Shown: positions 50,039-62,356 of the stretch, in pieces
Position numbering within the stretch: the first letter of the stretch is position 1
Layout of the letters: the number at the start of each line of letters is the position of its first letter
Origin: Tausonia pullulans
Lineage: Eukaryota; Basidiomycota; Tremellomycetes; Cystofilobasidiales; Mrakiaceae
Direction of reading: 5' to 3'
Assembly (NCBI GenBank): GCA_951802195.1
Contig: OX637627.1
Span: forward strand, 124,001 to 188,000
Length of the DNA: 64,000 bases
Made by a program: the position numbers and the translations under genes
Notes under the pieces: generated by a model
Told to the model about the DNA's origin: nothing
Database searches by the model: none
The model's input: the letters and a program-made list of their open reading frames with translations, nothing else

Positions 50039-53000
50039 TTAGGGTTCAAAGATGCTCTTGCCGTCGGCGCCCTTCTTCTTGAGACCAAACTTGAAGCCCA
50101 CCCGCTTGGGCTTGTCCTCGCCGGCGGCTTTCTCGTCCGTCGCGGCCGTCGTCGAGGGGCCGGCAGTCCTGACGGCGTTGCCATCTCCGGTAGAGTGTAG
50201 GCTCCCTGGGAATCGGTTCGAAAAGAGTTGGTCAAGCGATCTAGCGAGGACGAGGCAGAAAGAAAAGGCGCTCACCCGACCGCTTGTGCCCCCTGCCTCC
50301 CGCCGCCGACGACCCACCACCCGTCGAGCCCGCCCGCTTCAACCCCATGAGACTGAGTAGCCCTCCACTCGGCGCACCACCGTCGTCGTCCTCCTCCTCG
50401 CGGCTCTTGCGCTTGGCAAACTCGCTCATCTTGCCGAGGACGCTCGCGAGCCCGCTCGTGTTGTTGCTGCTGCTGCTGGCACTGCCGTTGCCATCGCCCT
50501 CGTCGCTGCTGCTGGTAGTCTCGTCCGTCTTGGAGAAGCTGCCAGCGGCCGTAGCGGTAGGGGTTGGAGCGAGCGGGACGCCGTCCCCACCACCGCCACC
50601 GCCATCTCCTCCTCCATCCTCAGTGTTGGCCTCACCCCCCTCTGAGGGCGCAGGTGGCACCGGCCCAATGAGCGGCTCGTCCGCCTCCTCCGCCTCCTCT
50701 TCGTCGTCGTCCACGTAGTCCAGATCGAGTCCGATGGACGAACGCGGCGAAGCCTCGAGCTTGGCCTTCTTCCCGGGGGACTCGTCGCCTGCGCTGGTGG
50801 ATTTCAGCCGCTTCCGCTTGGAAGGGGCCGGCCCGAGCGAGGCCACGTTGAGGGAAGAGCGGGTCGATGGGATGGAGGGAAGGGACGAAGACGAAGAAGG
50901 AGTGAAGGTGAACCCTGCCCCCGCTGACTCGCCTTCCGACGGTGGGAACGCGAAGGACGGGAATTCGCAAGGGGGGAACGAATCGGCCGTCGTCGAAGAG
51001 TTGAATGCCGAGGGCCTGAGACCCCCTCCCTCGGGGTCGTCCATCCCTGCGCTGGCGGGGCCAGCGGGCTGGTCGTCGTCGTCGTCGTCGTCGTCGAGGA
51101 AATAGTCGTCCTCGTCCTTCTCGAACTGTCGCTTGGTATCCTCCTCGATCTTTTTGACGTCCGGGGCCGGCGGGGGCTCATTGTTCTGCTCCCACCGCTG
51201 GATGACGCCTTGGAAGCACGCTGTGAGGACGGGACGGGTGGCGATGAGTCGTATCCGATCGCCGTGGTGGTCCATGAGGTGGTCGAGGATGACGCGAAGA
51301 TTCTCCTGAAGTGAACGGGTCAACAAAGTACGTCGTCTGAGGAGCGGGCAGACGCGCAAGGACTTACGCGGCGGATGTACTCGAACAGTTCGAGGCACGC
51401 CGAGCTCAGCATGTTGTCCTTCGCCGACTCGGCCGAGACGAGGTCGAGGACGGGCGCAAAGACGTCGCCCTTGTTCAGGTAGCGGAACATGAAATGGTTG
51501 TTGACGCGGAGACAGGCGCGATAGAAGCGGATGACGGCTAATGAGAGAAAAGGTCGGTCGGTCGGTTTGTTCCCTAGGAAGGCCATTTACTCGACTTCCG
51601 ACTCACCATGCCGAAGCGGCTTGTCCCGAGCGCGGAGAAGCGAGCCGATCTTGGTGTTGAGCGTCCCAGAGAGGATGAAGTACTGGGATCGGTGGCCGTG
51701 GTTGGCGCAGAAGAAGGAGAGGAGGTCGCAGAGGGAGAGGAGGAGGGAGGACTCGGTCGGGGAGAGCTCGAGAGTTCGATCTGTGGCGGAATCCAATGAG
51801 AATAAGCAGACGATCAAAGACGGAGCGGGAAGGAGAACATGTACCTTTAAGAGTCTTGAACTCCGGCAGGTCGAGGAGCGGCTTCATCAGGCTCAGGACA
51901 CAGTGGTCGTAGAAGTAGCTGATGAAGGACTCGGCGATCGGACCGTCCTTGACCGGTCCACGGGTGAACGTCGAGGTCGCGTCAGGATCGCCCGTGTCCA
52001 AGAGCTGCTTGAGCGCATCGGCGAGCTGACTCCGCAAGCCTGGAGGAGCCCGACTCGGTCCGCCCTCCTTCCCAACCAGGAGCCGAATCATCTCGACCAC
52101 GAGCGTAGTCCCGTGGTTGCCTGCTCCGTCTCCTCCCGCAGCATCGGCTCCTCCTCCCTCCTCAGACAGCTCCTCGCCGGCGCTTTGGATGGCCTCGTGC
52201 TCCTTGAGGACGATCGACCGGACGGCCTGGAGATCATGATCGAGCGCATGGGTGAGCATCTCAACGGCCGCGTTGGGGATCTGGTCATCGAGCGGCGGTG
52301 GGGAAGGAGGTGGCGGGTGGAGAGAGAAGGATGACGATGAGGAGGAGAGGGAAGGAGGCAGGGTAGTGGTGGCGTGGGCAGTGCAAGTCGAGAAGGCCCA
52401 CTCGAGGACATGAACGAGACCGTGCTCGAGGAGCGTCCGAACAAGGTGCAGCCGCGAGGTGAGGGCGATGTTCTTGGACATAATGAGGAGCTGGTGGAGC
52501 AGAAGGACGACGTCCTTCTTGTGTGCCTCGAGCTCGGGTGAGTCGACGACGGACGACGGCATCGCCGAAGGAGGAGGAGGAGGAGGAGGAGGCACCTCGC
52601 TCTCCTCGGTGGTGGCTCTATCAGAAACGAAGTGGATACCCTCGCCGGCGGGCCGCGGGAGAGGAGCGGTGAGCGTTGCGGCCGGCTGGAACGCAGCAAA
52701 CACATCGATGAGAAGCTCCGTGTTGGCCTGCATGTGCTGAACGATGTCGTTCTGGTTGAAGTAGATCAGAGAATTGAGCATGTTGGTCGTCGAATCCTCA
52801 AGGATCCGGGCGAGGACGACGTCCTTGAGGTAAGCGAGTCGGTACGTCTGATGAATCTTCATCTGGATCGACGGGTCCTTGATCTCGACGGCCTCGCGGA
52901 AGCGCGAGGTCCCCGTAAGGAAGTCACGGTACGAGGCCTTGAGTCGGGGGAACTCGGGGTCGTCTGCGAAGGATGGCCGGTACAGGGTCAGTCTCGTCGT

Positions 53001-55131
53001 CCGTTGCAGTATGCGCGACATGACCACCACTCACACTCGAGCATGCCCACCACGCCAAGGAAGAGGTCGTCCTGCAAGACGTATTCGAGAACGGACGTAT
53101 CGTTGACGAGGACTGAGGGCGAGATTAGAGTCAGACATGCTGGCGTCGGCCATCTCGAAGCTAGAGACTGGGAAAGATCTCACGGATGGTTTGCATGAGC
53201 GTGAAGAGCGCATGGAGGTCCGATATCGACTCGAGGTCCTCGGCCTGCTCGAACGTGTCAAGCATGATCTTGAGATAGTCCTGTGGTGTAGCGACAGAGT
53301 CAAGACATGCCGCGGTCGCGCAATGCGGAACAGCGGAACAGCAAGCATGGCTCACCTCCTTGACGACCGCTTCGACGAGACGCTCGCGACCCAAGATGGT
53401 CCTTGAGAGCGATTTGACCTGATCCGTCGCGGCTCTGCAGGACGAGCGAGGTCAACGTTGAATCTCCAGTCGTTCCAAGAGAAAGAGAGCGTAACCCACT
53501 GCAGCTTCCCTAGCCCTGGTCGGATCAGTGTCCTCGCCTTCTCGCGGATCCTGCGGACGTTTGGGGGGGTCGCCGACCGGAAACGCGCCATCGGGGGCGA
53601 CGACGACGATGCGGCGTAGATCTCCTCCTCGTGGCCTGCAGACATCAATGAGTGAGTATTTCCCTGTGAAGAAGGTGGAGACAGGGACGCACCGTTGTCG
53701 AGCATCTTCTGGACCTCGAGGATGAAGCCCCAGATGCTCTCGCAGCCCTCCGGGTTAGCGAACGAGAGCGCAATGTCGGTCCCATCCGGTTCCGTCCAGA
53801 CAATAAGGGTGTCTGTTGTACATGACAGAGGTGTCTGGGTTGTCAGTCGATGACCCGTATGTAGAGGAGCCGAGAGAATCTCGATGGACAAAGGAAGTGG
53901 GTGGAGCAAGGACGCGTCGGGACGCGTCTCGATCCTGGCCAAGGGACGCGTCTGAGGGCGAGTCTCGGAGCGAAGCCCTCCGAATCGCCAGCGCACGGCT
54001 TGACTAGGGCAACAAGGCATACCAGCCCAAACACACAGGGGAGGGAGGGAGTGCGGCGAGGGATGCCCACCCTAAGGGCCTAGGAGGCGACGCGAACGAG
54101 ACGGACGAAGACTAACCCTGCTGCTTCTGGTAGACGTCCTTGCCTTGGATGTGCGAGTTCATGAGGATCTTACCCTCGACGCCTTTGGACCTCACGGCGG
54201 CGATTGTCTCCCTGTCCGAAGGAGACAACCCAGCGAGGGCATCATCGTCCACGACAAACCCGCCGCCGAGCTCGCCTGTTTCCTCCTCTCTCGCGGCCTG
54301 CTCCTCAGGAGAGAGCGGCTCGGCCGTCACGACGAGGAGGGCCTCGTCCGAAGCCTCGACGTAGAGGCCGTGGACGTTGCCTGTCCCACGGTCGTTCCAG
54401 ACCTCGTTCCGGAGCTCGTAGACCTTGACCTGCTTCTTCTGGGCGGCCGTCAGGCGCGGAGGCTCGTCGCCCGACCCGCCGTCGAGCACGGGCTCCTCCT
54501 CGTCGAGGATGAGCTCCATGCCGCCCTCGAGCCCGTTATCGGCGGTGGCAGAGGCATCCGAGGAGATGATCATCCGGGAAGAGCCTTCGTCGAGGTGGGT
54601 CTCGTCGTAGGCGACGCCGTCCTGGTCGCGGTCGCCCGGGTGGTGGACGACGACGACTGAGTCAGCTGGCCCGCCGCCGCTGCCGCCGCCGCCCTCCTCA
54701 AGATCGTCGCCGGGCGTACCGAGCCCGAGACCTGCGAGGGAGGAGGAGGACGCCGTGGATGTGAGCGCCGATGCACCACCAGCGGCGGCGTCAGTCGACG
54801 CGAAGGTGGACGCGAAGTACGGGGAAGCGTCGGATGACGAGAGGGACGACGACGACGGGAGGCGCTTGCCCGTGTGCGAGACATGACCGCGGTCGGGCGA
54901 GGCGGCAGGGGATGGGCCTGTCTCTCCCGCCCGATACGCGCGGCCGGACGAAGACGCTGTCGGCGACGTCGCCCCGGCCGAGTGAGGGGACGACGAGGGC
55001 GAGCGGGCGCCAGCGGCGTACGAGGCCCTGGACTGCTTGGTGGGAGTCCCGCTGGCCTTTGGAGAGACGGCGTGTGAGGCGGACGAGGACTGCTGTTGCT
55101 GGAGCGGGTCCTGCTTGTGCCCGGACGACAT
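50039..55131 (-). CDS. PSY2: PSY2/SMEK, regulatory subunit 3 of protein phosphatase 4
   Basis: Psy2 (PP4R3/SMEK) targets the PP4 catalytic subunit to substrates such as phosphorylated H2AX and Rad53 during recovery from DNA damage. After a Ser/Ala/Gly-rich head of about 200 residues comes the RanBP1/EVH1-like domain (KKQVKVYELRNEVWNDRGTG, LVVTAEPLSPEE, and over the first intron DTLIVWTEPDGTDIALSFAN). The long SMK-1/armadillo core follows, with TYRLAYLKDVVLARILEDS and LNSLIYFNQNDIVQHMQ as clear signatures. The C-terminus is acidic and Ser-rich, then basic, ending KKKGADGKSIFEP at the stop 50039. Upstream of the ATG at 55131 the frame stays open for about 1 kb, but that sequence is Arg/Gly-rich with random-looking composition, so I start at MSSGHKQDP. 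It diverges from the SANT-domain gene. Confidence 0.93.
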
Positions 55132-55982
55132 GTCGCGGGGGGAGGACGGGGTGGGAGGGGTGATGGTTGGAGGGAGACGAGACGCGAGAGGGCGCAAGGA
55201 CCCGCGCTGCCGCCGACCACCCGCGAGTAGATGTCGCGCGACCGGCCGAGGAGATCGGTTCCAATGAGATACGTGCTGTCGAGACGCTGGCGGGACGGGC
55301 TTGCGGCCCACGACGCGCCCGCAGATGCAGGACATGCCCCGGTGGACGCCCCCGCAGCAGCGCATGCTGCAGGCCGCCGACCCGGCCAGCACATGCCTGG
55401 CCGCCGCCACCCGCCCCGCTGCGGCCTGTCTGACCGCCGGCTCGATGGGTGGCGAACACTCTTCTTCCCTTTGCGCGCGCGCGCCATGCCTTACGTCATG
55501 GCTGTGTCTCGCGCCGCCGCCGTCTCCCTCTGGCGCAGGGCAGCGGCCGGGGCGGCCTGGCAGCGAGGGCCTCGGGCCCACCCGCAGCCATGGGTGTGCA
55601 TCTCCTCTCCGGCACACCGCAAGCCAGCGGGACGGCAGCGGGACGACGCGCGCCAGCGGGCGTCCCCGGGGAATAAGGCGCCCGCTGGACACGGCGGGAG
55701 CGCTGAGGAAAAGAAATCGAAAGAAAGCAAAGGCGGCGACGCAGCGGCCCAGCGGGAAGGCGCCCTCGTTCGTCTCGTCTCTCGCCTTGAACCTCCACCA
55801 CTCCTCCCGTCGTACCAGCGCCCTCGGTCTCACCGCGTCGCCCCCTCGCCCGCCGTCGCCCGCCGAAGTCTCCCGTCCCACTCCGCAGGCAGGGAGTCTC
55901 GTCCCCAGCGTCCCATCCTCCTCCAGGCAGACCCGACGCGGCTGCCCCGCCCGCCCGCCCGCCCGTTTCCTTGTCAGCCAAC
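55132..55982. promoter_or_regulatory. Divergent upstream region of PSY2 and the SANT-domain gene
   Basis: The 851 bp between divergent start codons are extremely GC-rich, so several frames are open by chance on both strands. The last 60 bp before 55983 are C-rich with CCCGCCCGCC-type repeats. No TATA box is evident. I see no gene here. Confidence 0.4.
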
Positions 55983-58900
55983 ATGTCGTCGACGCTCTCC
56001 TCCCACCGCCTCGACACCACGACCCCGCCAGACTCCAACCCCTCCGGCTCCCCCGCAGGCTCCCCCGCCGACCCATCCACGCCCGCCGCCATGGCCCCGA
56101 GCCCGCTCGCTGCTCGGCCGGCCGGGTCAGGCGGCGACGACGCGAGGCCGGCGGTGACGGCGCACGGCGGCGAGCCCCTCCTTCCAAGAGCAGCCGCGCC
56201 GTCGTCGTCGTCGACGACGACGGCCGCCAGATCGTCTGCGTCGGGCGGCCTCCCGACGCCTGTCTCGCACACGTTCGCGTCCTCCCAGCTGCCGGGCCAG
56301 CAGTCTTCGCCCGTGGACGCGTCGCCGCGCATCGCCCTCCCCGCGCCGGCGCCGAACCCGCACTCGTCGACGTCGTCGTCCCTGTCCGGTTCCGGCGTTC
56401 CTCTTGGGATCACCCCCCCTGCCCCGGCTGCTGTCGCCTCGACGTCCTCCGCGGCTTCAGCCAACTCCTCCGTCGCCTCCTCCTCCTGGTCTTCCCCGTC
56501 CCATTCGGCCGCCACCGCCGCCGCCGTACATCGACTCCACCAGCCCAAGCCTAAGCCCGCCGCCGCGACGCCTGCTACGACGCATCACGACGACGCGGCC
56601 GGCGAGGCCTCGGACGGCGACGACGTCTCGATGCGCTCGCCTTCGCCCTCGCCTGCCCGACCACTCCGACACGAGGCCATCACCCGCGAGGTCCCCTTCG
56701 GCAACGAGGGCGGCGAGGAAGACGGTGACGATGACGACGACGACGCGGGAGAACCACCCGCCCCTCCAACAGCAGCCGAGATCGACATGATATCTCGTCG
56801 GCTCGAGGAACTCTTCGCCCAGGTGGAGGTGGGACAGAGCGGCGGATCGACCTTGAGTGAAGTTAAGAGCCTCGTACGTGCCCTGCCCGTCCCGTGGTCT
56901 AGAAGCCAGCCGGCCGGCTGTTCCGCCTGGACGCGTTGCGGAGTCGTGACTGATTTTGCGCGTCCTTCTCGCCCCTCGCCCCTTGTTCCTGCTTGTCCGC
57001 CCTGCCCCCTTGCTTGCCCGTCCCCTCCACTCCCCTCCCACTCTAGATCGAGCCTATCTTGCCAACGCTGCAGACCCTCCCTCAGCTGCACTACCAGCTG
57101 GACTCTCAGTCGGAGACGATCGGCTCCCTTCGAAGGCTCTTGGAATTCCAGTCGACGCTCAACGAACGAACGGCTTTGGAGAGTCGGTGCGTGTGCCCTT
57201 CCTCTCTCCCTCCCCTGACGCGCTGTTCTAAGTCTGAATCCCTCTTGCCCCTCCAGCCTGCTTCACAACGTCGAGCGCCAAGGCTGGGAAGTCTCCACTC
57301 GTGTTCTCCTCGAGAAGACCTCTCTCGCCCACCAAGCCCAACTCACTCAGCAATCCAAGGAGCTCGCCGCTGCCGCCGCTTCCCACAAGCATCCCCGGAC
57401 CGGTCCGAGCCAGTCGAGGAAGGAGTCCGGGTTTGACAAGATTGAGACAGTCGATACAGAAGATTACGACAAGCTCATCAAGAAGTGGTTGGAGCTTCAG
57501 GCGGAGAATAGAAGAAATGGGTTGGAGAGGACGGCGATGGCTTTCAAGGTGAGCCGGAGGGTCGTCGTCTCAAGGAGGAGGAGGAGGAGGAGGAGGAATG
57601 ACCTGCTGACGCAGCACACCGTTGCCCCTTCCTTCCAGATCCGCGACTCGGAGACGCAGATCAAGGCCCTCACCGATGAACTCCACTTCCTCCGGACCTC
57701 CGCCATGTGCGGCTCAGGCTCGTACCCTCTTTCCGGCAGCAGCACGAGTGCCGCCAACCCTTCTGGAACCCCCGCTCCCAGCGGCAGCGCTCGCCCGCGC
57801 CAAACGCTAGGTGACGCCCGATCGGAGCACCTCCTCCTTGCGGCCAAGCGACTCCGCTCGTTGAGGCGTGTCAACCCGGAGATTGGGCTCATCACCGCCA
57901 ATGATTACGCCGTCGCGAGGCTCGACTTCCCGGAGGAGCTGAGGGTGCCACCGCAACCGCTCAAGGTCGAGGCATCGTCCGTGGGTGGGGCTGGGGCCGG
58001 GGCCGGAGGCGACGGGGTCTGGGTCGCGGAGGACGACGCAAGCACGCCGAAGGGCAAGCCGACCAAGGGGAGGAAGAAGGCCGCTGCTCTCACAGTCAAC
58101 ACGGCGGCTGCTGGTCCATCGTCGGTTGCGAGCTCGTCCCAGCAGCAGCAGCCACCGAAGACGCCACTCGGCAAAGGATCTCCTCGGAAGCGAATCGCTA
58201 CTGGAGGATCTCAGATCGGGGACACGACGCCAGGGGGAAGCCATGCGAGCTTCGACGATCTCCTCCTTGCGGCTCAAAGCGTCTTCTCACGGCCGCAGAC
58301 CAACACGGTCCCGCCGACGTCGACGCTTCGCGGAAGGGCTGCAGGCGACGATGGGGAGGAGGAGCTCGACGAGCTCGACAGCACGTCCGAGGAGGACGCC
58401 GTCGACGCTTCCCCGAAACGGCGAAGGACAGCGCCAAACGCTTGGGTCCAAGACACCGCTGTCAACGGCCACGACTCGTCGCAGCAGCCCAACCCAGAAC
58501 ATGCGTCGGCGCTTGACCTGCTCGCTCTCGCGAGCTTTGGCTCAAGCGACCCGGTGGGCCCTGCGATGTCGCACCATCTTCCAAGTACGCCATCGTCGTC
58601 TTCTCGGCTTGGAGGGCTCATGGGCTTGTCATCGTCAACAGTCGGCGGTCCTCCTCCATCACATCCTCATCCCTCGGGGGGCTCGGCGCCCAACACCCCG
58701 CGAGCGGGCCTCGAAGCGCCCTTTGTCCTCCGGGCGGCTCCTGCGCCTTCGGCGAACCACCAGCGCCAACAGCAACTGCCTCGACCGATGGACGGACACG
58801 CACCTTCGTCCTCACCCTCCCAGGCCTTCTCAACGCCCGCGAGGCCCCAGCAGTCGCAGGCATCGACATCGACGCGCAACATCCACTCGTCGCCGGTAAC

Positions 58901-59294
58901 GTACCAGCCAGACACGCCAAGCTTCCAGCGTGTCAAGGACGAGGAAGGGTTCATCTCCCCCGCTGGGTCACACGCTGCCTCGGCGGCCAGTCTGGGAGGA
59001 GAAGGGGCTGGTGCCGTGGGCTTGCAGGGGTCGCCGCCCGTCATGCCTGCACGAAGGGTCCGGAGCCCGTACCTTAAGTGGAGCACGGAGGAGGACGAGC
59101 TCCTCGCTCGCGGCGTTGCCAAGTACGGCCAAAAGTGGGACATGGTCTCCAAAGCCGTCCCGACGCGCTCATACCATCAATGTCGCCAGAGGTGGCTCCG
59201 CAAGCTTGGTGTGTTCGATCACAAGCCTAATATTGACGCGACGAATACAACGTCGGCGCTGCTTGCCCAGTCGCCGCTGAAACGGGGAGCTTGA
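55983..59294 (+). CDS. SANT/Myb-domain protein with coiled-coil middle
   Basis: Four exons close in phase: 55983-56873, 57047-57186, 57257-57548 and 57639-59294. They give 992 residues. The first ~250 are Ser/Pro/Ala-rich, then acidic. Residues from about 270 to 480 look helical (LEELFAQVE, LRRLLEFQSTLNERTALESR, LLEKTSLAHQAQLTQQSKEL, IKALTDELHFLR), fitting a coiled coil. A Ser/Gly-rich part contains HASALDLLALASFGSS. Near the C-terminus a single SANT/Myb repeat has its three tryptophans in KWSTEEDELLARGVAKYGQK, W-D-M-V-S-K-A-V and CRQRWLRKLG (about 915-965). The protein is probably a nuclear DNA- or histone-binding factor. A single C-terminal repeat with an R-S-Y-H-Q-C turn resembles REB1/TRF or DAMP1-like repeats more than c-Myb arrays. 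I cannot name an orthologue. Confidence 0.85.
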
Positions 59295-59737
59295 TCCCTT
59301 TCCACGTCATCGACCTTCCTTCCCTCCTCCTCCTCCTCCTCCTCCTCCTCCTCCTCCTCCTCCTCCTCTCCTCTCGCATCTTTCGTTGCATCCCTCCGTT
59401 TGGCTCGTCTCTCTCTTTATTCCTCTCTTTGTCCTTTCTCCTCTCTCTCTCGCTCCTGTTTGTCTAATCACCGTTCTGCAAGTGTTCCCTTCCCCCTCTT
59501 GCTGTCTACTATTTCCCTGCTCTTCGAACCGTCTCTGCTGCACTCTCGTATGTTCCCCTCCCCATTCTCTCTCTCTCTCTCCCCACCGTTCCTCGCCCTC
59601 CCCTTCCCTAAAGGAATCCCCCCCCCCCACCTTTGACACTACTCTCTTCTCTCCATGTTTGAGGCATCAAAGTCATGAGCATTACATCGTCACCTCTCTC
59701 TCTCTTGCGCGCCTGTCCCCCTCCCCCGGGGCGTCCC
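59295..59737. other. Intergenic region between convergent SANT and NUP42 genes
   Basis: The 443 bp are almost purely pyrimidine on the + strand, with a (TCC)n repeat, C/T-rich sequence, and an 11-C run at 59618-59628. Both 3' UTRs must lie here. No gene is seen. Confidence 0.45.
59324..59369. repeat. (TCC)n microsatellite, about 15 units
   Basis: This is an uninterrupted TCC/CTC trinucleotide run about 30 bp after the stop codon of the SANT-domain gene. It lies in noncoding, convergent 3' flanking DNA. Confidence 0.9.
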
Positions 59738-61858
59738 TCACCGCACGCTCACAGGCGGCGGGACCAACGGGATCTCCCCCAGCGAGAACGCCTCGCTCTC
59801 GAACGCCTGGCGGACGGCCTCGGGGAGATCGGCGAGCTCGGGCGCGTCGTGGGCCCAGGGGTCGTCGGTCCGCGGCGGCGGCTGATGGTGCTGGGTCGGA
59901 GGAGGAGGAGGAGGAGGACCCCCGCCGCCAAAGGCGGAGGAGCCACCGTGGAAGGAGGTCGAGGAGGGCGCAGCAGTCGACGGAGCAGCGGCGGTGCCGA
60001 ACGCGCCAAAGGCCGAGGGCGCCGCCGCCGCGCTCGCTCCGAACGCCGAGGGCTGTCCAAACGCAGAGGTCGTCGAGGCGGCCGCCGCAGCGGGAGCTCC
60101 GAACGCTGATGGAGAGGAGGAGGAGCCAAACGCCGCCGCTGACGGAGCCGCGGCTGGAGAGGAGCCGAAGGCTGCAGGGGTGGTGGTTGGGTTGGCTGAT
60201 CCGAAGGCTGAGATCGTGCCACCGGACGCAGACGTACTAGGTTGTCCGAACGCGGAGGGGGAACCGAACGCCGACGTCGTGGAGGAGGTGGTGGGTGGGG
60301 GGGGAGCTGCCGGCGTTCCGAACGCAGACGGCTGGCCGAAGGCGCTCGTCGTCGGCGCCGCGGACGCTCCAAATGCCGATGCTTGGCCGAACGCACTCGG
60401 CTTGGCCGGCTGGCCAAAGGTACTGCCCGTCGACGATGCCGAGGCTCCAAAGGAAGAGGGCTGGCCGAACGCGCTCGTCGATCCACCCGCAGTCGGCTGG
60501 CCAAAGGCACTTCCTCCTGCGGGCGAGGCAGCCGACGCTCCAAACGCCGAAGGCTGGCCGAACGCACTTGAGGCTGCTGGCTTACCGAACGCGCTCGTGC
60601 CGGCCCCAAGTGAAGAAGGCTGTCCGAACGCGCTGGGGGCTCCGAACGTGCTGGGCTTGCCGAAAGCGGATCCTCCCGAGGCAGATGGGGTAGTGGCCGC
60701 GCCCCCGCTGAACGCGCCGAAGCCGCCGCTCGAGGCGCCCCCGCCTCCGAACGCTGACGGACCCGTAGCAGCGCCAAATGCTGTCGAAGCACCCCCGAAG
60801 GCCGGCTTGGGTGGAGCTATGGAGGACGGAGCGCCAAAGACGCTCGCTGGAGCGTTGCTGCTGCCTCCGCCGCCGAAGGCGCTGGGACCGCTGGTGCTCG
60901 AGCCAAAGGCGCCCGACCCGCCGCCTCCAAAGGCACTGGGTCCAGACTGGGCCCCGAACGCTGATCCAGACGGAGCAGCACCGAAGGCCGACGAGGTAGA
61001 GGGGGCTCCGAAGGCCGAGGGAGCGGAAGTGGCAGTGGTGCTTCCTCCAAAGGCTGAGGGCGCTGGCGAACCGTTGGCCTTTGCGGTGATCATTTGGTTG
61101 ACGTGGGAGACCGCTGTTGGTATGTTTTGCCGGATGTTCTGAGGAAGGGGGTGGTGCTACAGTAATGCGCTTTGGGCGAGGAGATCGTGTGGCCGTGCTC
61201 ACCTGAAACTGAGCGACCGACTCCTGGATCAACTGTGTCTCTTGCTGGACCTGGAAGGTGGGACGTTTCAGTCAACTCTCTCGGGAGTTACTTTTGGTAC
61301 GATTCTCCACATACGTAGGCGGTCTGGTTGCCTCCTGACTCGAGGACCTTCATCCTCAACTCCTCGAAACTGATATCCTTATTGTCGACGAGGTTGTCCT
61401 CGCCTGAGGGTCCGTATGAAGAGAGCGCATAAAGCGGGCGATCGACCCCGAGATCAGAGATGAGCATCTCAGCACTGTGGACAGGAGAGATAAGGGAGGG
61501 GGGGGAGGGGGGATCAATCGGTGGATGCGAGAGACGGACGCGACGACGAGCGGGCGGGCGTGCGTACGTGAACTTGAGAGGCTGCTGGCCACCGGCGGCT
61601 GGCTTGGGCGGCAACGGCGTGCTGTTAGCAGCAGACCAGGATAAGTCTGTCGTAGTATCCAGCCATGGGTCAGAATGTAGAACAAAGAGGCGGGAACATG
61701 GCTGCACACGCACTCCCGAACTTGGGCTGCCCTCCTCCTCCTCCGAATGCAGAAGGACCGGCTCCCCCGCCAAAGGCTCCACCTGGCCGAGCTCCGCCTC
61801 CAAACGCCGAGCCGCTGCCTCCTCCAAACGTCGAGGGGGCGCCGAACTTGGGGATCAT
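59738..61858 (-). CDS. NUP42: FG nucleoporin NUP42/Amo1-like (hCG1 family)
   Basis: Nup42 lies on the cytoplasmic face of the nuclear pore and binds Gle1 to activate the DEAD-box protein Dbp5 in mRNA export. The ATG at 61858 opens MIPKFGAPSTFGGGSGSAFG. Small middle exons carry the conserved block of Amo1-type proteins: DRPLYALSSYGPSGEDNLVD, KDISFEELRMKVLESGG, then QETQLIQESVAQFQ and a short helix before the FG region. The last exon has about 37 FG dipeptides, mostly SAFGQPSAFGA-type, and ends with the Gle1-binding tail FESEAFSLGEIPLVPPPVSV before the stop at 59738. That tail matches the hCG1/Nup42 C-terminus. I see no N-terminal CCCH zinc finger, which vertebrate members have and S. cerevisiae Nup42 lacks. 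It diverges from the HDAC gene. Confidence 0.9.
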
Positions 61859-62356
61859 CGAGTCGAGAGTGGTACAAAGGGTGATGGTTGGTTGATGGAG
61901 AGACAGACCGGGCGAGAGCGTGAGAGGGCGGTTTCCCCGCACGGGTCGGCGGCTCATCAAAGCTCTTCTTGCCACAAGAAGAGCTTCCGTTTCTCTACGG
62001 TTTCTCTACATCCTTGCAATCCCTGTGATTAATCTTCAGCATATGGTTCCTTCCACAGCTGCGTCGACGAATGAGAGACGGCCTACACTAGCAATGCGAT
62101 GGCATTCGCCACCGGCGCGCCTATTGTCCCGGCATAAACTGGTCTAATATTTCAACGCATCGACGGTTCGCAGCTTCTCGACCGCCTTCTGTAGTCTATC
62201 TCGCGGAAAGCAGAAGGATATGAAGACGTAAGGTCGTCGTCAAGGAGCGCGCGACAGCGGAGGAGAAGGGCGCGACTTCAGCCAGAGGTCGATTGACCTC
62301 TAACGTCAACCAACCATCCGCTCCTTAGCCGACGATCAACGGATTCTCTACCCACG
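61859..62356. promoter_or_regulatory. Divergent upstream region of NUP42 and the HDAC gene
   Basis: The 498 bp between divergent starts include a perfect inverted repeat, AGAGGTC-GATT-GACCTCT, at 62284-62301, about 55 bp before the HDAC start codon. The spacing suits a dimeric regulator site, which is inference. No TATA box is obvious. Confidence 0.45.

Noticed and set aside
55149-56187. N-terminal extension of PSY2 upstream of the ATG at 55131
   Set aside because: Composition is Arg/Gly/Ser-rich and random-looking, it overlaps the divergent SANT gene, and the low-complexity head typical of the family already starts at 55131.
59523-59535. tRNA B-box-like TTCGAACC match on the complementary strand
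   Set aside because: No A box, acceptor stem or anticodon arm could be found around it; the surrounding DNA is simple C/T-rich sequence.
59749-61142. Long frames in other phases across the FG repeats, some over 340 codons
   Set aside because: The short repeat unit is open in most frames. Only the frame with FG dipeptides and the Gle1-binding tail has family support.
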